Shown: positions 11,701-23,670 of the stretch, piece by piece
How the letters are laid out: every line of letters begins with the position of its first letter
Position numbering within the stretch: the stretch's first letter is position 1
From: Stropharia rugosoannulata
Lineage: Eukaryota > Basidiomycota > Agaricomycetes > Agaricales > Strophariaceae
Length of the DNA stretch: 64,000 bases
Assembly: GCA_028532985.1 (NCBI GenBank)
Contig: JANCIK010000007.1
Span: 62,001-126,000, forward strand
Direction of reading: 5' to 3'
The notes under the pieces: generated by a model
What the model saw: only the letters and a program-made list of their open reading frames with translations
What the model was told of the DNA's origin: nothing
The model's database searches: none
Translations under genes and position numbers: made by a program

Positions 11701-13044
11701 TACTTACTCCGCGCAAGCGTATTTTTAGACGCGGGCGCTTGAGAGTTGAATTTGAGCGCTTGAGCTTCCGTCGGCCAACGGGTATGCAATACAGCACCCC
11801 CCCGGCCCTGAATGAGAAGCCGGCGGTCCGCGCATAACTGTGAACCAACTGCGAACTTTCTTCGACGGCAACGTACAATGTTTTCGTACCCCACAGCGTT
11901 TATGTTCATTCAACCTCACAGAGTGTTTATTCAAGCTCAGTAGACATACATAGCCTTATTTTCCCTATGAAAAACTGGTACAGCCTTCTATGAGCTCATA
12001 TAAACCCTGCATAAACGGTCAAGGTTCGTCACTTGCGGAATGATATTCTCCGCAGACCCTTAAGCACACCCGCCGGCATGTCCCGCTGTCGTCCGGCGCG
12101 CTCCATGGTCGACAGGCAGTAATCGAGGCTAGACTGTCCGTGCTGACCCGAAGTAGATATTTGCTTCTTTCCAGCCTCGCAGCAACTTTGCAGAGTTAAA
12201 CGAGAACGGAAACAGGTTTATCCCTGCCGAACAACAAATGGGCGGGTACGATCGAGCATTAGTATACACTGATAATTGCTGAATACACATAGAGCTACTC
12301 GAGGTGACGAGGAGGAGATAGCTCCCAAGTTATAAGCGGGAAAGCCCGCCGCGCAGAGATGCATGTCGCAAAGCGCACAAAAGTCCGAATGGAACGCATG
12401 GATAGATGTCCGGGCGCGATCTAAGAAGAATTACTAATCACGGCACCTGTGCCAGCCGTTCGGCGCCTATAGGTCCTTGCCAGCCACCAATATGCAGCCA
12501 CCATCAGCCCCGCTCGCACGCAATGCTGAATAGACCACAGCGACAGCAACCACTCTGGCTCCGAATGGCAAAGAACACTGCAAACACGATGACTTCTCTG
12601 GTTCATGACGATTAGCGGCTCGTCTACCGGAAGAGCTCGCTTCTTGCTCATAATTTGCATTTTCCCATTTCGCCCGACGCGCCAGCCCGGGTCTGCCTGC
12701 ATTCCTTACCGACTTATTAATGAAGGACTGTCGAGCGTGCTTACCCCTCTTTGTCTCTTTCCACCACTACGAACGGGTGCGATACGGTACGTCCTTTTTC
12801 TATAACCATATATTGACCCTCAACTAACATAAACCCCAGTCGACGAGCTCAACTCTGCTCCGTGACTCGGGGACATTTGTCTTACCGCCGCCTTCTACAC
12901 TCGAGCGCATGTACAGCGCGGTCCAGACCCTTGAAGCCCTTCTGATCATCATTCGCACCGCTAACATCGAGTTTTAAGTACAACGTTCAGCTTCCACCCG
13001 ATTCTTGAACCTGTTCCACCACCCCGACTGAAGGACAACACGAA
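11701..13044. other. intergenic upstream of HPP gene
   Basis: About 1.3 kb that unit B lacks. Short open stretches on both strands show no family signal. The part close to 13045 (C-rich, with GTTCAGCTTCCACCCG just upstream) is presumably promoter and 5' UTR of the HPP gene. Confidence 0.4.
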
Positions 13045-14555
13045 ATGGCTCCTGCTTCACGGCTCTCGCGACTGCCGCCCGCCGTGTCCCGGTGGCTGGG
13101 CTATCGCACCTCCCCGCCCCCCAAAAGACCAGATTACATCGTGTACCTGTGGTCCTTCATCGGAGCGTTCGGCGGCATCGCGCTCATCCAGGCCGTGTTC
13201 ATGCAGGCGCAGTACTTTGTGCGGAGGGGAGTACCCAGTATCGTTGCCAGCTACGTGAGTAATCATTTATTTTCTTATATTTTCCAGTCTGTTTGTCTAT
13301 ACCCGACCTTCTCTGTTCTATGGGGCGACCAATCCGGCTTAAAAACTCGCATCTCAATCCTTCCTTTCCATCCATCCATACTCTGGTCGTCCAATAGCGG
13401 TCACTAGTCAGCCATCGGACGCTCCCTAAACCCTATTCCCCGATCTTTCAATCACCAAAGATGAACCAAATGCTGACTTCCATTGATAGGGCGCCTCCGC
13501 AGTGTTAATATACGGCGCCGTCGACGCTCCCCTAGCCCAGCCCCGCGGTCTCTTCGGCGGCCACTTTCTCGGGGCGCTCATCGGCATATGCATCACGAAA
13601 CTTTTCAGACTGCTCCCAACGGAGGAACGCTACGAGCAGTTGCAATGGCTTGCGGGATCGCTAGCCTGCGCAACGAGTGTCGTGGCCATGCAGATTACGG
13701 GGACGACGCATCCGCCTGCTGGTGAGTATTTGTTTTTTTATATCTTATTTCACTTCGTTGCTTTCATTCATTTTGTTCTGTTCTTTCCTTCGTATCTATC
13801 CTTCGCCATTTTTACGTTTTTCCCTTTTCGTGACGGAGTTACTATTTATTCGACTCCCACCTGTCTTCGCGATGATCCCTGCCGTTTCGTACATTTATCC
13901 TCCCTATCCCTGGTTCACAAGTTCCCTAACCCTCTCCATTCCTCCCATTCATTCCTCCCATCCTCTATTTTCTCCCCTTCCTTCTCCGTTGTCCCGCTTC
14001 CCCCTCACCATTCTTATCCACCAAATAATCCAAACATTCACTAACCCTCTCCCCTCCCTCACAGGCGCGACCGCCCTCCTTGCAGCAGTCAACACCGAGA
14101 TCCGCGAGCTCGGGTGGTACTACCTCCCCGTCGTCCTCCTCTCCTCAACCCTCGCACTCGCAGTCGCCCTCCTCACGAATAATATCCAGCGCCGATATCC
14201 CGTATTCTGGTTCACCCCGCCTGCGCCCCCAGCCCCGGCCGTACCCGCTGTATCTGCTACGCCTGGTTATATGCTGGACACGGGGAACGCCAACGCCAAC
14301 GGGAACGCGGTAGGGAAGGAGAAAGGCACTGAAGCGCTCCCAGTCGGTGGTAGGGGTGCGGATAAGACTGTCGGAAACGGGGATGCGGATACGGATGCGG
14401 AGAAGGGAATGGGCGGTATAACTGGCACGGCGCGTGGGGGGAGGTACGTGCCTGAGGTGCTCAAGGACGGCGTGGGCGGGGGTGAGGGGAAGGGCGTATA
14501 CACAGAGGCGACCGCAACGGCGGTGGGTACACCTGATAGTGCGAGTTTGCTGTAG
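13045..14555 (+). CDS. HPP-family integral membrane protein
   Basis: Membrane protein of the HPP family; plant members have been linked to plastid nitrite transport, and the fungal role is unclear. Three exons: 13045-13254, 13490-13721, 14065-14555, giving 310 residues. The core has four hydrophobic segments: WSFIGAFGGIALIQAVF; ASAVLIYGAVDAPLAQPR leading into GGHFLGALIGICITK; WLAGSLACATSVVAMQ; and YLPVVLLSSTLALAVALLTN. Family signatures PRGLFGGHFLGAL and TGTTHPPAGATALLA are intact; the latter carries the HPP triplet. The last about 100 residues are a low-complexity Gly/Ala/Asn/Lys-rich tail. Intron 2 (13722-14064) is unusually long here (343 nt) and pyrimidine-rich. Decayed copies of exons 2 and 3 lie at 19.4, 22.2, 22.7 and 23.4 kb. 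Confidence 0.9.
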
Positions 14556-15121
14556 GCCGTAGGCCCAAGGAGGATAGCAAAAATGATACCAACACCAAGC
14601 CGTGGAGGCTGAGGGCGTTACGATACCCATACCCAGACGAACTCAACACATGAAGAGAAGTGCGTTGCTTGGTCACACTGGTTATATGGGACGGAGGATA
14701 AGATACGTTTGTTACATGCAAAAGAGTACATACCGATTAATAGACGCGTTCGGGTGGATGGTGATTTCTTGACACCCTATTGACCAATAGTATCGAAAAA
14801 GCTACGTTTTGACACTTTGCTGCTAAGCAAGTCTTCAAATACATTGTTCTTTAAATATTAAGCTACGGTCACTAAGTCAAAACATACATTTCAAAGCTTG
14901 TGACTTGATACAAAACCGTTTGATTTCCCGACCCCTTTACTTGGATTAGATAACTAGGTAGCACAAACAAATGATATTGATCACGGTTGATACAATACAC
15001 ATGGAGGCATAGATGGAAGTGCGGTTAAACAGGATATACTAACAACCAATTTATTCCAAGAAACTACAAACATCAATGGTGGTAATGGTTCGCGTCCTAG
15101 GGTAACCAGGCAAGTTGTACA
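14556..15121. other. HPP 3' flank and intergenic
   Basis: The first about 190 bp (to roughly 14745) recur after the HPP remnant at 22316-22545, marking the right end of the duplicated unit. The remainder is AT-rich, without a recognised gene. Confidence 0.5.
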
Positions 15122-17575
15122 TTAACAACGGCGGAGGTATTCAGGTGAAGACCTGTCAGCCAAAAGGTCGATGTCAATTAATTCATTAGGGTGATGTTCG
15201 GTTGAAAAATGCTTGTGAACGGCTTTGAACATCGCCCATGTCCAATGTGAGTGAATGGGAATATGTGTTAAATGTGATTGGAGGAATGTGAGGAACTTGT
15301 GCGATGTACTGCAGTACTTTATTAAATGAAGCAATGCTTTCATCCAATAATCACCGTCAAATTTAAAACACTTTTCATGAGTATGTTCGGTGAGCTTGGT
15401 GAGCTTGGTTTTCCTTCTACGTTCAACACGACGTGTTCTCCATATTCTTGGTTTATGTTTAGCGTGGATGAGATTGGCTTTCTTTCTAGGAGTCCCATTA
15501 GAGCAAAATATGTGACACCTGAAGCCGTAGCTATAACCATGTTGTGGGGATAAGGCAAGAATGATAAAATCGTCGATATGTCTTCTCCGTACTCGTGGTT
15601 CATGCCCAGGCAGGGCATTATCGAGGATAATTTCCAGTAAACTGTCAAATTCGACTTCCCAAATTACTCCCCAACATCCTCCTTTTCGATCACGGGGTAA
15701 CAGTTCCAATGAGGCACTATCCAAATGTCTGAAGTGTTTGGATACTGCAATGTATGGGAACGACCACAGTGATAACCTCCCATATGCATATCCGATCAAG
15801 CATGTTGTCAGACATGGCGTTGACATATATTTGTCGAATTCACGCCGCAAAATTGAGAGGGCTTGTTCCTGTAACCTGAAAGAGAAATTTCCCTGATAAG
15901 GGTAAATCAGAAGCCACATTATACATATGATGTGGATTACAAACCGTGCAGATTCTGACAAGTACAAGTGCTGTGTGATCGGGAGAATTTGATGAGATCC
16001 ATAGACTGTCAAGACAAAGATGGTTCAAAAATGAATTAAAAATACTCTTAATATGTTTAAATTTTTCTGTCTCCGTAATGTGGAAAATCTCCAGAAGGTG
16101 TAAAAACACGTATGGATTTATTACTGTTGGACTTGAGATTATAGCATCAACAACTAGTCTCTGGCACTCCAGTTGCTGTTCTTCCCAATTTCCCAGAAAG
16201 AAGACTCCACTGCGTTGCTTGTCAGAGAGAAAGTCTGCAAATGATGCATGATCTATAGAGATGGCGTGATGTCTTATAGACATAATAGATAACAATGGAG
16301 TGATGGCAATGTGGATGTCATCAGTGTATTTTCCAAGTACGTCCGCAATGTCATCAATGAATCGTGCCGTAGACCATTCAAAAAATTGGACCAGTTTTAT
16401 GATAGCTTTTACAAGATCGATATCTTCGGCCAAACATAATGACATGAGGTGCATGTACATTGCATCCAATTCCACAAAGGGTAAGTTGGAAGATGCTGGT
16501 TGTAACCCCATGACAATATCAAGTTGACGATGAGGAAGCCCGTCACATTGTGAAATAAATTTCATGACAACTGATGCGAAAATGAATTGCCCTGATGACT
16601 TTCGAACTAGTGTTTGTATGATATCACTATCAGGCCAATTTGCTGGGATGAGATGAGCACGAGGATGTGTGGCAACAATGTCAGAAAATAAGTCCTGGAG
16701 ATATATCCGAATATCGTTATCTGGCTTGTATTGGTGGTCCAGAATAATTGGTTTGAATCGTTCAGCAACAGAAGACTTGTTGAAAGCGCCCATTATATCA
16801 ATCTCAGGCCGAGTAGAGATGAAGAATGTGAGAGGAAGAGAATGACGTCGAAATATGTGGGCAATAGCATGAACAAGATTGCAACGCTGGGCCTTGTCAA
16901 GACTTTCATCTAGACCGTCAATAATTATGAGGCACGGTGGTAATGTGCTATTTCCAAGCAGCCAGTCTCTGAAAAGTAATTCCAGAGGTTCACCAATTAA
17001 ATAGCTCAGCTGATTCTCAATAGAGGTGCCAAAAATGAGGGGATCGGCTGATAGGACACGTTGCAACATAGGCTCGATTTGAGGATAAAAGCGTAAGAGC
17101 TGATAGCAAATGGTGGCCACAAAACATCCTGGATGGTTTCTTGTTGGGTCGGATTTCCAGAAGAAAAAACTTGCGACGTTATGGCCTTCTTTGTCGCATA
17201 GCTCGGCGATTGTCTGCATAATAGCGGACTTGCCAGCACCTGCGGGTCCGCTGAGACGCGTAATAGGGTATTCGGGTTCAATCTCTCCAAGGATCTTCCT
17301 GCGTAGATGTTCAATTATTGCAGTACGTGTGCGACGGTGACATTTCGGCGGATCAAAACGAGTTCTTGAGTTGTGGAAGGCATTAGATGCCACATTTGCA
17401 TACAAACGGTCTGATGTCATATATATTAGGCTGAGATACCCCAAACAGTAGCATATCCTTGACACAACCTACCGAGCGGATTTGGAAGCATATAATTGCA
17501 ATTATTCTGGCTAATTGATAGTCCAGAGACAGAAAAGTTATACGCGTTACTGAAACACTGCAGCTGGGATGTCAT
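15122..17575 (-). CDS. NACHT-domain NTPase (fungal NLR-like), copy A
   Basis: STAND-class NTPase of 779 residues, the kind used as innate-immunity or incompatibility switches in fungi. Three exons: 17575-17473, 17410-15945, 15892-15122. A short N-terminal segment (residues 1-34; FSNAYNFSVSGLSISQNN) resembles the N-terminal motif common on agaricomycete NACHT proteins. Walker A is GPAGAGKS (89-96) and Walker B is CLIIIDGLDE (194-203), followed by an ISTRPEID sensor-like segment and a winged-helix-like region. The C-terminal half has no recognised WD40, ankyrin or TPR repeats; it is rich in aromatic, Leu and basic residues. Intron 1 separates the N-terminal motif from the NACHT part. Copy B at 33790-36240 matches along the whole length with the same intron sites. 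The upstream region is one of four related copies in the window. Confidence 0.9.
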
Positions 17576-17639
17576 GGTATAACTAACTGAAAAATAATCA
17601 ACATAATTGTTCAAGATGTCGGTGTCCGGCCTTACCGTT

Positions 17640-18210
17640 GAGCAAGTGATTTACTGAACAAAAAGGAAGGAAATGAGCTGAGGGTGAACAATTGTGATGA
17701 GCAACCAGAGCTTCGTCCAGAGGGGAGGGCGACTAGAAGTGTGGGGACACAGGAAGTAGGAGACGACGAGAGGAAGGAGGCGGCAAGAGGAGAGAGGTAA
17801 CGAGAGGCGCGGGATGACTAGGATGGGGCAGTGGGAAAATCAGAAAGGCATCTCGTGCTCTGCACAGCTACTTTTTATCTCTCCTGATGCTGTGCAATCC
17901 AAGTACGACAGGTGATGGTTCTGGGCGCGTGTTACTTGTATCTTCTTGAAGGATATATATATAGCAAAACAGCATTCGCTGGGCGTGCGCCGTGGACGCT
18001 GTTAAAAGACATTGAGGTGGGGCCTACGTATTAGTAAGAGATATGCGCAGTTGTGAGCGTCGCTTCTGTACTGCACAAAATTGTGGGGTACCATAATCAA
18101 CGCGAAGGGAGAGTGGGCAGTGGGAGTGAACTATCTTTGGATCGGACAGTGTGTAGCTGGGATACGGTTCTCACAGAACATAGCCATTGAGGCAGTGACA
18201 TCCGTAGACT
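17640..18210 (-). repeat. NACHT upstream module, copy U1
   Basis: Purine-rich on the plus strand (pyrimidine-rich in the NACHT sense) from about 17690 to 17830. It then holds a block reading CTGTCGTACTTGGATTGCACAGC-like in the sense direction (about 17885-17915) and a TATATATATA run near 17953. Related to 29585-30505, 32925-33800 and the split copy at 46868-48665. It sits directly 5' of NACHT copy A and likely contains its promoter. Confidence 0.7.
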
Positions 18211-19370
18211 TTCAAGCTGTAATTGGCTGGTAGATATCACGTCTGTTGGAATTTTGGGACGTTCGTACTTACTTGAAGCTATTACGCACTGTTTAGGTAC
18301 TTACATTTGACTTACATAATCTTACTTATATCTGCATGTATCTCGTAACGTACCCCGCATCCGTTTGTCCTTCGAGCTCACTTGGACAAACGAAATTCAT
18401 CCTCTTTTCTGCACTCCATCGCTTATTTCAACAACGTCTACAAAAAGCTCATGAACTGGGGAAGAGGTATGATGACGAGACTGGCCCGGCTCATCATGGA
18501 AGTTCCTGTGAGTGCTCCTAGTCTTTTTGCTCTACATCGGGGAAGTCTGCTAATGTATAACATTCTACAGGCTGATAATTATTGCACTCGAAAGGTCTCC
18601 ATTCAAAATTCAGACTCTACGTTACTTATGTGTTGTTAGCGTGCAGGTGCACTATTACAGTACATCGGTTGAGTGGTGTACATCTAATATATATGTGAAC
18701 GCATATAGCGACAAACTATTAATCCATAAAGGTATTGATTCGACTGTACCGATGGGCATTGGTTACTCTATGCCTGGTCATATCATGTTCTTGTGGCCGT
18801 TCAGAGTAGGCGATATTGTGCTTGGTACAAAAGGTTGCATCTAGTCTCGTTGCCAGCGGCGTGATTTCCATTATCCAACGTGCGGTGTACATATCACCCA
18901 CCCTATTCTACAAATATTCAGAGGGGCTCGTGTAAGTATAAGTTTGTTTGTGTAAGTGCGAGCGACGACTTGTGTGGTCGTCTTGAGGGTGGTTCAAGGA
19001 ATAGGACTATAGAATAAATGATAGACTAGAGTTGGGCGAACTTGAAGAGGTACGGCCGCATGTACTGACTCCAACTGTACTTTGGATGGTAAAACGAGGG
19101 TGGGTCCTTTCTTAACTGCCTAGCTACATGTACACGACGTCCTTTTATACTGTAAAAGCATGTATATATAAATAAAATATAAAACTTCTCCTAACTCCTG
19201 AGGGCCGACCGAGTTCTCTCCAGAATATTCTTGCCATGATGCCCGAAACCCAAAGATATTCCTTCGATCGACCTATACCAAATGGATCTTTTCTGCGCGC
19301 ACGCAAATAGCGCACCTTACACTCGTTCACCTACTGGCTCATCCAATTGAAAAACAAACAAGTGGTAACC
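18211..19370. other. intergenic, no recognised gene
   Basis: About 1.2 kb between the NACHT upstream module and the HPP fragment. Short open stretches (for example around 18382-18510) show no family resemblance. Confidence 0.35.
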
Positions 19371-19378
19371 ATTCCAAG

Positions 19379-19460
19379 CCCCGCAGACTCTTTGGTGTAC
19401 ACTCCCTTGAGGCGCTTTTTGGCATATCCCTCACGAACCCCTTCAGTCTTCCCCTGACGA
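19379..19460 (+). pseudogene. HPP exon 2 fragment
   Basis: Reads PRRLFGVHSLEALFGISLTN, aligning residue by residue with PRGLFGGHFLGALIGICITK of the intact HPP protein (DNA 13540-13625). No flanking exon frame or splice signals remain. It lies just left of duplicated unit B. Confidence 0.7.
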
Positions 19461-19922
19461 CTGTGGTTGCCTATAATTATGATGCTGTTTTTGCACAAGT
19501 ATTCCCACGCGCGCGCCATTTCGGGCCATCCACCTATCGGGATGGGACATAAAAGAATGCGCTCTCCGTCACTAGCATGGCTGACGTGCCCAGAGATATT
19601 GATGTATTCCTCTAGACAAAACAGTTCCATTTATAGCTTCATGCATCTATACCCTTGAAGGCGCGCTGACCTACTGGTTTGCATGCCTCATAAATCTGAC
19701 TATCAAATTTCTATCAGTGTTATGTGTTCAATATGGCTCGCTTCTTGGCGGTAGTTCGGTCTTAAAAGTGACTGTGAAGCACTCAATTACTGAGAAGTAC
19801 CCATTACCTATACTAATCACATAATTCAAACCTCATCAAACAATAATGAAATAGTACTACCACTAAGCTTCCAGACATCATTCCCAAGTCAATCGTCCCC
19901 GTCCCACATGTAGACAGGGAAA

Positions 19923-20487
19923 TTAGTTGTTGATAGTGATCGGTTCCTCAACACCGCCAATGACCAAGTACTGAGTCCCGTCCGTATCGTTGAGGGGGTA
20001 CACATTGTTGAGGATGACATTGTAAGGCGTACCAGCCACGACGGAGTTATGCGGGATCTGCGGGGCCATATTAACTTATGCCCAAGAGATCGTTATAGTA
20101 ACAGCTAGAGAATCCTACCTTGGCCGTGAACGAGTCCGACAGCGCACCAGATGCCATGTTGCGATGCGCCAGAACAATAGGCTGTTCGAACCCGTTGTTG
20201 CTTGCTGCCGGGACTTCGAGTGTGTAGTCGATAAACTCTGCAACAAAACCGAAGTTCTGCACAGCGCAAGTCAGATCGACGGTTATGGTGATGGTCTACA
20301 GGAGCACGGGTAAATATTGGAAGGTGTATATCGTCTGGTGAAAGCGACTTACATCGCCTTTGCTGACGGTCGTTGGCGAAATGCTGAAAACACCAAAGCG
20401 AGAGGCCTCGGGGCACGACCTGGCCACAATTGCGGCAGAAGCAACGGAGGCGAGGGAGGCGAGTGCGCTGAGTACGGCGGTCTTCAT
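19923..20487 (-). CDS. small secreted protein, family copy B
   Basis: 148 residues; exons 20487-20353, 20295-20119, 20057-19923, with exon lengths (135/177/135) and phases identical to copy A. The signal peptide is MKTAVLSALASLASVASA, and the mature region carries RSCPEASRFGVFSISPTTV, DLTCAVQNFGFVAEF, IDYTLEVPAASNNGFEQP and GTQYLVIGGVEEPITINN. The frame is open throughout and all splice sites are canonical, so it looks functional although the HPP gene of its unit is wrecked. Function unknown. Confidence 0.85.
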
Positions 20488-20569
20488 ACTATCTTTACTG
20501 ACTATTCTGTTGGTTCGCTGAAGTTCTTCTACTGGTTGTCGATACCAGTCTCCGCCTTCGAAGCGTTAG

Positions 20570-20578
20570 TATTTATAC
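20570..20578 (-). promoter_or_regulatory. TATA box, secreted family copy B
   Basis: GTATAAATA on the minus strand, about 83 nt upstream of the ATG at 20487, conserved with copies A and C. Confidence 0.65.
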
Positions 20579-22205
20579 GGATGATGACCTTCTCCAATTT
20601 TATGCATAGGAGTCTAGACCTTGCTGGAAACGTTTCCGAGGGTAAAGATCGCTCTGAATTGTGTATGTTTGAATATCGATTCTTACCATTTGCCCCTGCA
20701 GGAAGATCCATACCTTCCCTGAAATACACCTTGGGTGGTCTGGTTTCTCAAGATAACCTTCACTCTACTCAGTAATTTTGACGTCATTTGGAGGCCCGGG
20801 CGCATTCAATCAAATGCAGCGCTTCTGTCCCTTGGACAAGCACTGATTATAGTATGTTATTTCTTGTGAAGCCACACTTCTATATTCCCCCTGTGCAGCT
20901 CCACGCCTTCTCTATTCTTTTGGCGCCGACGTTCTGTGCTATTTCGGTGCCACCGACAATCTATGTATTTTTAGAACCAGTCGTTCATTTTTTCTGGCAT
21001 CTGTCTTTACTTGGACAGCCAGCGGCTTCAAGCCATTCTCGACATTAATGTTCCTCTATCATTTCCCTAATCTTTCTCTTGAAAACTACAGACAAATACA
21101 GATCCCCATAGGCTGCTGATTCGTCACGGCTCAAACAGGTTTTCATCAACATAAAATGGAAGAGTGATAGGTAGGTGGCTGTACTCAAGCTTGCATCAAG
21201 CGCCATTCTAAAAATGGGTTACCTTATATGGCTTGTTTTGATCGTTGCCTGCATATGTTTCCCCTATCATCACGGTCTGGCGTATGTATATAAGACTAAT
21301 AATGTATTTACCCATTCAATTCATGACATGGGAAGACTTGACGAGCAAACCATGCATATATACCACGAATTCGCGCCTTTGTTTTCCCCAAAGATAATCA
21401 GACACTACGGCTACGGTAAGATGTGGAAGATGCCGCGGATGTAGCATGGCGCAGGTAATCCGAGCTCAGTGCTGTGTTGACTGCGTTCTAGAATTTCAGC
21501 GGCTTTGTCCACTAAATTTGAGGTGGCTTTGAATTATAAGTCAAACTCGATGTTGTGTTATTATTATGTTCTGACTAGTGTAACCCTGAAACTCTCGGGC
21601 AGCTCGGCCTGTGACCGAGTAGTGCTCAGTGAAGTACAGAGAGGGGAGGCGTGTATGACAGGTCGTATCCATCTGGAGCTTACATACATGGATTTGAGAA
21701 GAAATAGTCGAGAGAGGAGAGGTCTCCAGCAGAGCGCGCTGCCAATATATCCCACATACCGACCTCTGGACGTCTTCCCATTGAAGCCAATCCGCGTCAG
21801 CCGCACGTCCTGCATGCGTTGTTTATTCTGTGCGCATTCGTAGTCAATCTCCCGTTTATTTTAATTTAGCTGCGCTCACCGTTCATAACTATTGCCCCTG
21901 CACCTGTGTTCAGGGAGCTCCACGCTCAACAAATTTATTATTAAAATACTTATAAGATAACAGGTTGACGAGTCTTGGGTACACCAGGTTGCCGTGCTGC
22001 ATGTATGCTCAAGAAGAATGGTCAGATGATATGGAAGCATATCAAGAATACGAAGGAGCCCGGATTCAGGAGTAACTAGGATGCATCCCATGCACGACTT
22101 AGCTACTCCGTCAAGTTTAAATAGGCAGGGGAGGGGACGCCTCAGAGAGCCATGGTTCAAATTCAAAGCGCATGCGGGGTGAATAGTGTCAAGGTATGAC
22201 TCCCT

Positions 22206-22545
22206 ACGTGCCTGAGGTGCAGAAGGACGGCATGGGCGGAGGTGAGGGTAAGGGCGTGTGCACGGTGGCGACGGTAACGGCGGTGGGTACGCCTGATAGT
22301 GCGAGTGTGCGGTAGAATGGTTCAAGTCGGTAAGGCGTCGATGCGCGCGTGCGATAGGACGGTGCGAGGGGATAGTGACGTAGGTTCAAGGAGGATAGGT
22401 AACACTGGTTCCAACAGCAATGCGTCGACAGTGAGGGCGATACGATACCCAAACCCAGACGAAATCAACACAGGAAGAGAAATGCGTTGCTTGGAGGATG
22501 AGATAGCCCATTCGTTACTTACAAAAGAGTATATACCGATTAATG
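22206..22545 (+). pseudogene. HPP exon 3 tail and 3' flank remnant
   Basis: 22206-22315 encodes VPEVQKDGMGGGEGKG, then a TAVGTPDSAS stretch and a stop, matching the last about 35 residues of the intact HPP protein (VPEVLKDGVGGGEGKG). The 3' flank to about 22545 also matches 14556-14745 (ggagga, tacgatacccaaacccagacga, accgattaat). The rest of the gene is absent upstream. Confidence 0.75.
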
Positions 22546-22644
22546 GTTGTTTCATCTCTCTAATGGCGTGGTTGGCTTTGAATTCCTTCTCATTTGCCAG
22601 TGCGCGGTTGCCAAATATCACTCGATCTAGTTTTCGAGCGTTCA

Positions 22645-22765
22645 GAGGGCCCCGCAGTCCTCGTTTTCCATATACTCTACAGCACGAGCCCCGCAACCTC
22701 TTCCGCAGCCTCCTTCTGAGGGCGCGTGTTGGCGTATACCTCACGTCCTCCCTGGACTCTTTACG
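22645..22765 (+). pseudogene. HPP exon 2 fragment, second remnant
   Basis: The stretch from 22645 aligns with the start of HPP exon 2, and 22688-22765 reads PRNLFRSLLLRARVGVYLTS against PRGLFGGHFLGALIGICITK. More diverged than the fragment at 19379-19460. Followed by a pyrimidine-rich tract and an exon 3-like piece at 23390, so it may be part of a third HPP copy. Confidence 0.55.
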
Positions 22766-23149
22766 GATTAATAGTTTTTCTGTACGCATTCACATATCTA
22801 TCAGATGTAGACCACTCGCGCTATTCATTGCAATAACGCCCCTGCACGTTAGGAACATATAATTACTGTGTAATCTGAGCAATAATTATTAGCCTGTACA
22901 ATGTTCTACTATAGCAGATTTCCCCGATGTAGAGCAAAAGTACGATCAGGAATCACGGAAATTTGCACTACGACCAGTCTCTTGACACTATCTCTTCCCC
23001 CTCCGTCAATATTGTACTAGCTCGGTTCATCTATGTATTCTTAGGGAACGGCGCGCCCACTGACCAATGAGTTATTATGTTTTTAATTTTATTATGTATC
23101 CTACGTGAGTTATACTGTTCCTTTAGTCAGTATAGGTCTTACTGGGCTA

Positions 23150-23460
23150 TATTTGTACATCTCTCCCTCCCATCTTTGATCTACCAATCTTATCACCCTT
23201 TCCCCTCGATCGCTCGCCTCCCCGCCCTCCCTGACCCTTCCCCCTTTTCCCAATCCCTTTCTTGTGTCATCACTAGAACATTCCCACCTCCTCTCTATCC
23301 CTTCCCCCCTCCCCCGCCGTCTGTCAGCTAAGAAATTCACACACCCAGTCACCCCTCTCTGCTTCAACGCCTCTAAGGATGCAGCTGCCAACCGCACTGC
23401 TGCTCACCGCCGTTGACAGAAGCACCCGCGAGAACAGGTGGTACGACCTCCGCATTATTC
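23150..23460 (+). pseudogene. HPP intron 2-like tract and exon 3 fragment
   Basis: The pyrimidine-rich tract at 23150-23330 resembles the long intron 2 of the HPP gene. 23390-23460 then reads TALLLTAVDRSTRENRWYDL, matching TALLAAVNTEIRELGWYYL at the start of exon 3 in the intact gene. The frame is lost soon after. Confidence 0.6.
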
Positions 23461-23539
23461 ACAAAGCCCCTCATGATCAACCTAGAGACGCATGATTAGC
23501 CCTCGCCCGATAACGGTCTATATGCGTGATACATACATA

Positions 23540-23670
23540 ATGTACCTCACTTCTCATAGAGGACGGGGAGGGGCAGGGAGGGGAGGGAAGAGTGGATGGC
23601 CAGATGTATCTCCTGGTGAGCGTGGATGGGTGTGGAGGGGAGGGGAGGAAGGGGAGGGCATACATAATGG
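23540..23670 (+). repeat. G-rich minisatellite-like tract
   Basis: Runs of GGGG and GGGAGGGG (for example ggacggggaggggcagggaggggagggaa and ggaggggaggggaggaaggggaggg) separated by a short spacer that itself carries gtggatggn repeats. It has the composition of a potential G-quadruplex on the plus strand. Confidence 0.5.

Larger units (their letters stand above)
19505..22140. repeat. segmental duplication, unit B (partner 8880-11700)
   Basis: Second copy of the unit carrying the small secreted gene. Homology to unit A runs from the sequence left of the secreted gene to about 22140 (ctaggatgcatc). It then breaks, and HPP 3'-end sequence follows from 22206. Relative to unit A about 2.5-2.7 kb (the HPP promoter and 5' exons) is missing. 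Confidence 0.8.

Noticed and set aside
13677..14555. 292-residue continuous open frame on the plus strand
   Set aside because: It reads through the 343-nt HPP intron. The intron boundaries give the conserved HPPAGATALL junction, and the read-through part is pyrimidine-driven.
14145..14630. 161-residue minus-strand open frame
   Set aside because: Antisense shadow of the low-complexity HPP C-terminal exon; no family pattern.
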